DNA from: Pseudonocardia sp.
GTDB taxonomy: Bacteria > Actinomycetota > Actinomycetes > Mycobacteriales > Pseudonocardiaceae
NCBI GenBank assembly: GCA_030147065.1
Contig: JASLAP010000726.1
Coordinates: 1-5,607, forward strand
Direction: 5' to 3'
Length of the DNA stretch: 5,607 nt
Shown: piece after piece, positions 1-5,012 of the stretch
How the letters are laid out: each line of letters opens with the position of its first letter
Numbering within the stretch: position 1 is the first letter of the stretch
Notes under the pieces: model-generated
The model's database searches: none
What the model saw: the letters and a program-made list of their open reading frames with translations, nothing else
Told to the model about the DNA's origin: nothing
Program-made: the position numbers and the translations under genes

Positions 1-182
1 CCGGCCCGCGCCGCCCCGCTCCGGCGGGGATGCCGCTGCCGCGGCGGTCGGGCCCGTCCCGGGTGCCGCCGCCGCTGCCGGCCGAGCCGGCCGCCGTCGT
101 GCACCCGCTGACCGGGCAGTCGTGGGCCACCGACGTCGGGACCATGCGCCGGTTGCTGACGGCTCTTCGAACCCTGCACTGA
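1..182 (+). CDS. C-terminal end of an unidentified proline-rich protein (5' end outside window)
   Basis: An open frame enters from the left edge (first complete codon at 3) and stops with TGA at 180-182, leaving 59 visible residues. The first part is Pro/Ala/Arg-rich low complexity (for example PRRSGPSRVPPPLPAEPAA). The end is ordinary protein sequence, HPLTGQSWATDVGTMRRLLT followed by ALRTLH, whose last ~12 residues could form a basic amphipathic helix. Third codon positions are almost all G or C, which supports this frame. One competing frame stops at about 111. The other runs on to 358 with poor codon use beyond 183. I do not recognise the family. A disordered linker before a small C-terminal helix suggests an adaptor or regulatory protein, but that is inference. 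It precedes the roadblock-like pair on the same strand, separated by a promoter and a hairpin, so it is probably a separate transcription unit. Confidence 0.6.
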   Translation, partial: GPRRPAPAGMPLPRRSGPSRVPPPLPAEPAAVVHPLTGQSWATDVGTMRRLLTALRTLH

Positions 183-201
183 CGGTATTCACTCGAATGG
201 C

Positions 202-249
202 CGGGAAGGCATCACGGAGGGTATTTGCCGCTTCCGCCCGGCCTTCCCG
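202..249 (+). terminator. Two-part hairpin after the upstream gene (possible terminator or operator)
   Basis: CGGGAAGGC at 202-210 is perfectly complementary to GCCTTCCCG at 241-249, giving a 9-bp outer stem. Inside it, CGGAGG (215-220) can pair with CTTCCG (231-236) with one G-U pair. The two stems are separated by a symmetrical 4x4 internal loop (211-214 and 237-240) and capped by a 10-nt loop. The structure begins 20 nt after the upstream stop codon. It ends 3 nt before the -35 box of the next promoter, a usual place for a terminator between two same-strand units. No real T-run follows (only CTCTTGT), so it is not a canonical intrinsic terminator. It could also be an operator next to the promoter. 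The pairing is seen directly; the role is inferred. Confidence 0.4.
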
Positions 250-252
250 CTC

Positions 253-280
253 TTGTCACCCGGAGTCATTGGGTTACGCT
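253..280 (+). promoter_or_regulatory. Housekeeping-sigma-type promoter for the roadblock-like operon
   Basis: TTGTCA at 253-258 matches the TTGACA -35 consensus at five of six bases. After a 16-nt spacer, TACGCT at 275-280 fits the actinobacterial TAnnnT -10 pattern. This lies in the most AT-rich stretch of the window. The predicted transcription start is near 286-288, which leaves a leader of about 67 nt before the ATG at 355. The pair of boxes with good spacing makes this the best supported promoter here, though it rests on pattern matching alone. Confidence 0.55.
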
Positions 281-326
281 TCGGGCTCCCCGAACGAACG
301 TCCCGGTGAGCGCACTCCCCGCGCTC
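280..326 (+). promoter_or_regulatory. Two short inverted repeats across the predicted start site and leader
   Basis: TTCGGG (280-285), CTC, CCCGAA (289-294) is a perfect 6-bp inverted repeat with a 3-nt centre. It starts at the last base of the -10 box and spans the predicted transcription start. Further on, GAGCGC (308-313) and GCGCTC (321-326) form a second 6-bp repeat around a 7-nt loop, ending 15 nt before the Shine-Dalgarno GGAGG at 342-346. The first is placed like a repressor site and the second like a leader hairpin. Short GC-rich palindromes are common in such DNA, so function is uncertain. Confidence 0.3.
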
Positions 327-354
327 GGACGTCACTCCGCTGGAGGTCTCGGAA

Positions 355-801
355 ATGACCAATATCGACAACTCGCTGGACATGGCGGCGAACATCAAGG
401 GGGCTTTCGCGGTCGCGCTGGTCGACTACGACAGCGGCATGACCCTGGGCTCGCGGGGCGGCAGCCCGGAGTTCGACCTCGAGGTGGCCGCACCCGGCAA
501 CAGCGACGTCGTCCGCACCAAGATGGACGTGATGCAGAAGCTGAACCTGCGCGAGTCCATCGAGGACATCCTGATCACCCTGGACACCCAGTACCACCTG
601 ATCCGGCCGATCCGCGGGCTGGCCGACGAGAAGCTGTTCTTCTACCTGGTGCTCAACCGGGCGCAGGCCAACCTGGCCATGGCCCGCCGCGACCTGCGGG
701 TGATCGAGAAGGAGTTCTACCTGAACAACCCGGGTCCGGGCGGTCGCCCCGGCGCGATGCCCGACGGCCAGGCCTTCTTCCCGTCCAACGCGGGCCGCTG
801 A
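355..801 (+). CDS. Roadblock/LC7-like small protein
   Basis: The product is 148 residues. The start is the ATG preceded by GGAGG at 342-346 with an 8-nt spacer, and the protein begins directly with the domain. The pattern is that of an actinobacterial roadblock/LC7-like family: an N-terminal helix (about 4-15), a first strand AVALVDYDSGM (19-29) turning at the DSG, a central helix (about 50-66), then strands IEDILITLDTQYHLIRPI (69-86) and KLFFYLVLNRAQANLAMARR (93-112), and a last helix to about 122. Residues 123-148 are a flexible Gly/Pro tail. No signal peptide or membrane segment is visible, so it is probably cytoplasmic. Roadblock-fold proteins normally dimerise and act as scaffolds or GTPase partners; no catalytic residues are expected. 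The next gene, 40 nt on, begins with a paralogous domain, so the two probably work as a pair. The family assignment is from recognition of motif order; the exact role is unknown. Confidence 0.8.
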   Translation: MTNIDNSLDMAANIKGAFAVALVDYDSGMTLGSRGGSPEFDLEVAAPGNSDVVRTKMDVMQKLNLRESIEDILITLDTQYHLIRPIRGLADEKLFFYLVLNRAQANLAMARRDLRVIEKEFYLNNPGPGGRPGAMPDGQAFFPSNAGR

Positions 802-841
802 CGACGCGGCCGGGCGGACGAGCGCGTACGGGAACGATCGA

Positions 842-2611
842 GTGGGCCGACACCGGCATGCCGTCACCGTCCGCGTCGACGGTCTCGCTGCGGTCCTCGG
901 CCCACTGCTGAGGGACGCGCGGGTCGTCGCCGCGACGCTGGTCGACGCGGACAGCGGCATGGTGCTCGACACGTGCACCTCGGACGGGTGGACCACCGAC
1001 CTCGACATGGTGGGGGCGGCGCACGCCGAACTGGCCCGGATGGCGTTCACCCTGCCGGGCCAGCAGGACCCGGAGCCGGTCGACGAACTGATCGTCAGTG
1101 CCGGCCCGGACCGGCACCACCTGCTGCGGGCGGTGCCCGACCCGCACGGCGACCGACTGGTGCTGTCGATCGTGGTGAGCGGTTCGCGCCGGTTCGCCGA
1201 GCGGGCGCGCCGGAGGTTGCGGGCAGTGCCCGTGGACGCCCTCACCGCGGGTCCGACGATCGTCCGCCGGCCGGGTGTGGGCGGCTGGTCCGCCCCGGCG
1301 CGGATGCTGCTCGGCTCCCGCGCGGTCGACCCGATCGGTGCGGCCCCCGGGGCCGTCACCACCGGCGACGGCCCACGACCCGCGCCGGTCGGGGTGTTCG
1401 CGGCCGGGAGCGGCCGGGACGGCGGCGGATCCGGTCCGGTGAGCGTCGTTCCGGCCGGCGGTGCGATCAGCGGCCTGGCCGGTCGTCCGGTCGGTGGCCA
1501 GGTCCGCGGCGTCGCGCCGGGCCCGTCCGGGCCCCATCCGACAGGCACCGGCTTGATCAGCGCCGACCCGACCAGCACCGGCCCGGCTGGTGCCGGGGGC
1601 CGACGGTCGGCCGCCACCAGCGCGTCGGGGGGTGCTCCGTGGGCCGCCACCGGCGCGACGGGCGCATCACCCGGTGCGCAGCCCGGCCTGGCCGGGCGGT
1701 GGACCGAGGTTGACCGCGGTCAGCCACGCGACCCGGGCCCCCGGCCGGAGGTCCACGCGACGGCCCGGACCGACGGCGGTCACCCCGCTCGCCCGGCAAC
1801 CCTCGCGGGCGGTCCCGCTCCCGTGACCGGTCCGGCGGCTGGTGCGGGTCCGGGCAGTAGCGCGCACAACAGCGCTGCACGGAGCAGTGCCGGTGAGCCC
1901 ACGGCCCGCCAGACCGGTGCCGGCCAGGGCAGCGGAGCCCGCAGGGCGTACGGGCCCGGCCACGCCAGTCCGGGCCGGGCGCCGGCGCACCCCGCCGGGA
2001 CCGATCACGGCCCGGAGGCGCCCGCGGCGCTGAACATCGTGCCGGCGCGCCCCTCGCCGCAGCCGGGCAGCCTGTTCGAGCCGGTGACCCCCGTCGCGAG
2101 GTGGCCGGGACCGCCGACGTCCGAGCCCGCCCGCTCCGGACCGCTGCCGCCGCACGGTTCTCCCGGTGGTGGGTCGCCACCCGATCGGGTGGTCGTCGAG
2201 GTGCCCGCGGCGGGGGACCAGCCCGCACCCCGGCCGGGCCCCGGCTTCCCGGCGGATCCGGCTGCTCGCGGTCGAGTCGCGGCACCGGCGGCCCACCACC
2301 CGACGTCGGCCGGTCCGGAACCCGGCCCGGACGCCCAGCGGTTCGGCGACATCCGCCCGGTCGACCGCGTCCGCCCGCAGGACGACGTCCGCATGGGGGA
2401 CGGGAACCGGCCGCCCGCAGGTCCCCGTCCGGAGGGCGGCGCCCACCCGCGGGACGCGGACCGGCCGCCCGGGAGCACCCGGCCGCCGGACGACGCCCCG
2501 GTCGACCTGTTCGAGCCGGCCGGTCCGCCCGGCCGTGCGGAACCGGCGGGGGACCGGACGCCCCGGAGTCCGGCGCCCCCCTCGGCGCTGCCACCCCGCC
2601 GACTGGGCTGA
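842..2611 (+). CDS. Roadblock-like domain protein with a long disordered Pro/Gly/Ala-rich tail
   Basis: The product is 589 residues from a GTG start. GGGA at 830-833 with an 8-nt spacer is a modest ribosome binding site, and the 40-nt gap to the previous gene implies one operon. Residues ~8-130 are a diverged copy of the neighbour's domain. VDADSGM (34-40) matches its VDYDSGM (23-29), and VDELIVSAGPDRHHLLR (80-96) matches its IEDILITLDTQYHLIR. RLVLSIVVSGSRRFAERARR (105-124) matches KLFFYLVLNRAQANLAMARR, and the aligned His (93/81) and Arg (96/84) are kept. From ~137 to the end the protein is Pro/Gly/Ala/Arg/Thr-rich, without membrane or coiled-coil signatures. It contains three 18-residue repeats (503-556) and two LFEP motifs (411-414 and 556-559). 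The tail uses slightly more A/T in third positions than the domain does. The reading frame stays open throughout, and I see no frameshift. The tail may tether partners; the function is not known. Confidence 0.75.
   Translation: MGRHRHAVTVRVDGLAAVLGPLLRDARVVAATLVDADSGMVLDTCTSDGWTTDLDMVGAAHAELARMAFTLPGQQDPEPVDELIVSAGPDRHHLLRAVPDPHGDRLVLSIVVSGSRRFAERARRRLRAVPVDALTAGPTIVRRPGVGGWSAPARMLLGSRAVDPIGAAPGAVTTGDGPRPAPVGVFAAGSGRDGGGSGPVSVVPAGGAISGLAGRPVGGQVRGVAPGPSGPHPTGTGLISADPTSTGPAGAGGRRSAATSASGGAPWAATGATGASPGAQPGLAGRWTEVDRGQPRDPGPRPEVHATARTDGGHPARPATLAGGPAPVTGPAAGAGPGSSAHNSAARSSAGEPTARQTGAGQGSGARRAYGPGHASPGRAPAHPAGTDHGPEAPAALNIVPARPSPQPGSLFEPVTPVARWPGPPTSEPARSGPLPPHGSPGGGSPPDRVVVEVPAAGDQPAPRPGPGFPADPAARGRVAAPAAHHPTSAGPEPGPDAQRFGDIRPVDRVRPQDDVRMGDGNRPPAGPRPEGGAHPRDADRPPGSTRPPDDAPVDLFEPAGPPGRAEPAGDRTPRSPAPPSALPPRRLG
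1250..2608 (+). other. Low-complexity, presumably disordered tail region of the 589-aa protein
   Basis: This stretch encodes residues ~137-589. It is dominated by Pro, Gly, Ala, Arg, Ser and Thr, with almost no aromatic residues or Cys. Short islands stand out from the background: ALNIVPARPSPQPGSLFEPV with the following TPVARW (from about residue 396), VVVEVPAA (around 450), RFGDIRPVD (500-508) and VDLFEPAG (554-561). Islands of hydrophobic or charged residues in a disordered chain are typical of short binding motifs. The GC-rich coding leaves long open frames on the other strand here, which I regard as shadows. Confidence 0.65.
2348..2509 (+). repeat. Three tandem 54-bp (18-residue) coding repeats
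   Basis: Residues 503-520, 521-538 and 539-556 of the 589-aa protein align without gaps. Each unit has Arg-Pro at positions 3-4 and again at 9-10, then a [Q/E/P] followed by DD or GG at 11-13. Asp closes units 1 and 2. In unit 3, the Leu of the LFEP motif falls at that place, directly after Asp. At the DNA level ACCGGCCGCCCG recurs exactly 54 bp apart (2406 and 2460). Unit 1 is the most diverged. The array runs straight into the second LFEP motif. The exact phase supports an origin by duplication, though low-complexity coding also favours chance similarity. Confidence 0.55.
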
Positions 2612-2724
2612 GCGGGCCGTCGGCGTCGTCCACCGGCCGTGCGGGCGGGCCGATCCGGAGAAACCGGTCCAGCGCGCCGCACCCGCTCGGGGGTCCACGA
2701 CCGCAACCCGGTGGTGGCCCCCTC

Positions 2725-2730
2725 TAGCAT
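2725..2730 (+). promoter_or_regulatory. Possible -10 element upstream of thrS
   Basis: TAGCAT fits the TAnnnT pattern of actinobacterial -10 boxes and is one of very few AT-containing hexamers in the 223-nt gap between the roadblock operon and thrS. No convincing -35 lies 16-18 nt upstream (the sequence there is close to CGCAAC), so the call is weak. If it is used, the thrS leader would be roughly 95-100 nt and would contain both hairpins at 2748-2810. The rest of the gap (2612-2724) holds no recognisable gene and no clear intrinsic terminator. Confidence 0.35.
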
Positions 2731-2747
2731 CGGTGACGAACCAGCAC

Positions 2748-2765
2748 GGCGGGGTCCGCCCCGTC
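2748..2765 (+). promoter_or_regulatory. thrS leader hairpin 1 with a UNCG-type tetraloop
   Basis: GGCGGGG (2748-2754), TCCG (2755-2758), CCCCGTC (2759-2765) can fold into a 7-bp stem with one G-U pair, closed by UCCG. UCCG belongs to the stable UNCG tetraloop class. It lies 70 nt upstream of the thrS start. Stability is evident from the sequence; a regulatory role is inference. Confidence 0.4.
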
Positions 2766-2792
2766 CACCACCCGTCGACCACGTCACCGCCC

Positions 2793-2810
2793 GCGATCGG
2801 GTCCGATCGC
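2793..2810 (+). promoter_or_regulatory. thrS leader palindrome/hairpin 2, just upstream of the ribosome binding site
   Basis: GCGATCGG (2793-2800) and CCGATCGC (2803-2810) are perfect inverted copies flanking GT. As RNA this gives a 7-bp stem with a GGUC loop. As DNA it is an 18-bp site suitable for a dimeric repressor. It ends 12 nt before the AGGAGG of thrS, close enough for a bound protein to influence translation start. Both readings are open. Confidence 0.45.
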
Positions 2811-2822
2811 CCGCGGCCCACC

Positions 2823-2828
2823 AGGAGG
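2823..2828 (+). promoter_or_regulatory. Shine-Dalgarno sequence that fixes the thrS TTG start
   Basis: AGGAGG is a perfect Shine-Dalgarno core lying 6 nt upstream of the in-frame TTG at 2835. It decides the start: the frame is open back to 2166 and beyond, but that upstream part is the shadow of the previous gene and lacks such a site. Confidence 0.85.
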
Positions 2829-2834
2829 CACCCC

Positions 2835-4937
2835 TTGTCCGCGCCCGCATCCCGTCCCGCGTCCGCTCCCGTCCGGGTGCCGGCCGGGACCACGGCGGGC
2901 GCCGCGGTCCGGGCGGCCGGGCTGCCCGGCTCCGGGCCGGAGGCGGTCGTGGTCGTCCGCGACGGCGAGGGCCGGTTGCGCGACCTGGCCTGGCAGCCCG
3001 ACGTCGACGTCGAGGTCGAGCCGGTGCCCGCGGACAGCGAGGACGGCCGGGCGGTGATCCGGCACTCCGCCGCGCACGTGCTGGCCCAGGCCGTCCAGCA
3101 GTTGCGGCCCGACGCGAAGCTGGGCATCGGCCCGCCGATCACCGACGGGTTCTACTACGACTTCGACGTCGCCGACCCGTTCACCCCCGAGGACCTGCGG
3201 GTCCTCGAGACCGCGATGAAGAAGATCATCAAGGCCGGGCAGCGGTTCGCCCGCCGCCGCTACGACTCCCTCGACCAGGCCCGCAAGGAACTCGCCGACG
3301 AGCCCTACAAGCTCGAGCTGATCGAGCTCAAGGGCGCGCCCGAGGCCGACCGCGGCGAGGAGATCGTCGAGGTCGACGGGTCCGGGGAGCTGACCGCGTA
3401 CGACAACGTGCACGCCCACACCGGTGAGGTCGTCTGGTCGGACCTGTGCCGCGGCCCGCACCTGCCCACCACCAAGCACATCCCGGCCTTCACCCTCACC
3501 CGGTCCGCGGCGGCCTACTGGCGCGGGGACGAGAAGAACCGGCAGCTGCAGCGGATCTACGGCACCGCGTGGGAGAGCCGCGAGGCCCTCGACGCGCACC
3601 TGGACCGGATCGCCGAGGCCGAGCGCCGCGATCACCGGCGGCTGGGTGCGGAGCTGGACCTGTTCTCCTTCCCCGACGAGATCGGGTCCGGGCTGCCGGT
3701 GTTCCACCCCAAGGGCGGGATCATCCGCCGGGAGATGGAGGACTACTCCCGGCGCCGCCACGAGGCCGCGGGGTACGAGTTCGTCAACACCCCGCACATC
3801 ACCAAGGGCCAGCTGTTCGTCACCTCCGGGCACCTGCAGTGGTACGCCGAGGGGATGTACCCGGCGATGCACCTCGACGAGGAGACCAACCCCGACGGGA
3901 CGGTGCGCAAGCCCGGCCAGGACTACTACCTCAAGCCGATGAACTGCCCCATGCACAACCTGATCTACCGGTCGCGTGGGCGCAGCTACCGGGAGCTGCC
4001 GCTGCGGCTGTTCGAGTTCGGCAGCGTCTACCGCTACGAGAAGTCCGGCGTGGTCCACGGCCTGACCCGGGCGCGCGGGTTCACCCAGGACGACGCGCAC
4101 ATCTACTGCACCACCGACCAGATGCACGACGAGATCCGCTCGCTGCTGGCGTTCGTGCTCGACCTGCTGCGCGACTACGGCCTCGACGAGTTCTACCTGG
4201 AGCTGTCGACCCGCGACCCGGAGAAGTCCATCGGGTCCGACGAGGACTGGGAGCGGGCCACCGAGGCGCTGCGCGCGGCCGCGCAGGCCTCCGGCCTGGA
4301 GCTGGTGCTCGACCCGGGCGGCGCCGCGTTCTACGCCCCGAAGATCAGCGTCCAGGTCAAGGACGCGATCGGGCGGACCTGGCAGATGTCCACCATCCAG
4401 GTCGACCTCATGGAACCCGGGCTGTTCGACCTGGAGTACTCCGCCGCCGACGGCTCCCGCCCGCGCCCGGTCATGATCCACCGCGCGCTGTTCGGGTCGA
4501 TCGAACGGTTCTTCGGGGTGCTGCTCGAGCACTACGCCGGGGCGTTCCCGGCCTGGCTGGCCCCGGTCCAGGTGGCCGCCATCCCGGTCACCGAGGAGCA
4601 GGTGCCGCACGTCCAGGTGGTCGCCGCCGCCCTGCGCGAGCACGGTGTCCGGGTCGAGGTCGACACCAGCGACGACCGCATGCAGAAGAAGATCCGCACC
4701 CACACCATGCAGAAGGTGCCCTTCCTGCTGCTGGCCGGCGGCCGCGACGCCGAGGCCGGCGCGGTCAGCTTCCGCTTCCGCGACGGCAGCCAGGTCAACG
4801 GGGTCCCGGTCGCCGAGGCCGTGCGCCGGGTCGTGGACTGGATCGCCGCCCGGGACAACACCGCGCCCACCGCCGAGGCGTTCGGCAGCGGCACCGACGG
4901 CCACGCCAGCAAGGCCGGCGCCGCCGCCTCCGCATAG
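2835..4937 (+). CDS. thrS: Threonyl-tRNA synthetase
   Basis: The product is 700 residues, normal for actinobacterial ThrRS. It charges tRNA-Thr with threonine using ATP in the cytoplasm. The start is TTG with a perfect AGGAGG 6 nt upstream. An N-terminal region including a TGS-like domain (to about 70) is followed by the editing domain, whose HSAAH (H77, H81) and CRGPH (C205, H209) form the site that removes mischarged serine. The class II catalytic core (about 280-571) carries zinc ligands C371 (MNCPMH), H422 (DDAHIYC) and H549 (MIHRALFGSIERF). Motif 2 arginine is R400 (VYRYEKSG) and motif 3 arginine is R558. The anticodon-binding domain runs from W574 to about 675. Spacing of all key residues parallels the E. 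coli enzyme, so the protein looks fully active. Both ends carry extra low-complexity residues (about 25 at each end). The HIT gene follows 75 nt downstream, and two hairpins precede the gene. Confidence 0.97.
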   Translation: MSAPASRPASAPVRVPAGTTAGAAVRAAGLPGSGPEAVVVVRDGEGRLRDLAWQPDVDVEVEPVPADSEDGRAVIRHSAAHVLAQAVQQLRPDAKLGIGPPITDGFYYDFDVADPFTPEDLRVLETAMKKIIKAGQRFARRRYDSLDQARKELADEPYKLELIELKGAPEADRGEEIVEVDGSGELTAYDNVHAHTGEVVWSDLCRGPHLPTTKHIPAFTLTRSAAAYWRGDEKNRQLQRIYGTAWESREALDAHLDRIAEAERRDHRRLGAELDLFSFPDEIGSGLPVFHPKGGIIRREMEDYSRRRHEAAGYEFVNTPHITKGQLFVTSGHLQWYAEGMYPAMHLDEETNPDGTVRKPGQDYYLKPMNCPMHNLIYRSRGRSYRELPLRLFEFGSVYRYEKSGVVHGLTRARGFTQDDAHIYCTTDQMHDEIRSLLAFVLDLLRDYGLDEFYLELSTRDPEKSIGSDEDWERATEALRAAAQASGLELVLDPGGAAFYAPKISVQVKDAIGRTWQMSTIQVDLMEPGLFDLEYSAADGSRPRPVMIHRALFGSIERFFGVLLEHYAGAFPAWLAPVQVAAIPVTEEQVPHVQVVAAALREHGVRVEVDTSDDRMQKKIRTHTMQKVPFLLLAGGRDAEAGAVSFRFRDGSQVNGVPVAEAVRRVVDWIAARDNTAPTAEAFGSGTDGHASKAGAAASA

Positions 4938-4939
4938 CA

Positions 4940-4952
4940 CGGGCGGCGCCCG
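4940..4952 (+). other. Short inverted repeat between thrS and the HIT gene
   Basis: CGGGC (4940-4944), GGC, GCCCG (4948-4952) is a 5-bp perfect repeat starting 2 nt after the thrS stop. There is no T-run after it and the loop is only 3 nt, so it is at best a weak terminator or 3' stabilising hairpin. Confidence 0.2.
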
Positions 4953-4998
4953 CCGCAGCCGACCCGGGTAGCACGCTCCCGACCGGCCGACCACGGCC

Positions 4999-5004
4999 TA
5001 GGAT
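4999..5004 (+). promoter_or_regulatory. Possible -10 element for a leaderless HIT-gene transcript
   Basis: TAGGAT fits the actinobacterial TAnnnT -10 pattern and ends 8 nt before the ATG at 5013. Transcription would therefore start at or within a few bases of the start codon, as in leaderless mRNAs common in actinobacteria. No -35 box is evident. The overlapping AGGA (5000-5003) could instead be a weak Shine-Dalgarno, 9 nt from the ATG, on a thrS read-through transcript. The sequence alone does not decide between them. Confidence 0.4.
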
Positions 5005-5012
5005 CGCTGGTC

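Noticed and set aside
274..1650. 458-codon open frame on the minus strand
   Set aside because: It covers the opposite strand of both roadblock-like genes and their promoter. Its product is His/Arg/Pro/Ala-rich with no domain pattern, as expected for the antisense of G/C-ending codons.
355..2611. Streptomyces-type conservon (cvn) operon
   Set aside because: A roadblock gene is present, but there is no histidine kinase, DUF742 or GTPase gene. The second gene is a roadblock paralogue instead.
2166..2834. Upstream extension of the thrS frame
   Set aside because: The frame is open but overlaps the end of the 589-aa gene, translates to Arg/Pro-rich nonsense and has no ribosome binding site. The TTG at 2835 has a perfect one.
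2612..2834. T-box riboswitch controlling thrS
   Set aside because: No T-box core resembling AGGGTGGNACCGCG and no stem I landmarks could be found. The hairpins present are too short and simple.
1667..3142. 491-codon open frame on the minus strand
   Set aside because: It runs antisense across the end of the 589-aa gene, the thrS leader and the thrS start. It has biased Arg/Gly/Pro composition and no recognisable motif.
2784..4994. 736-codon open frame on the minus strand
   Set aside because: It is the exact antisense shadow of thrS. Its Val/Gly/Leu/Asp-rich composition reflects reverse complementation of a GC-rich gene.
4938..5012. Intrinsic terminator between thrS and the HIT gene
   Set aside because: The only dyad is 5 bp with a 3-nt loop and no T-run, so read-through from thrS cannot be excluded.
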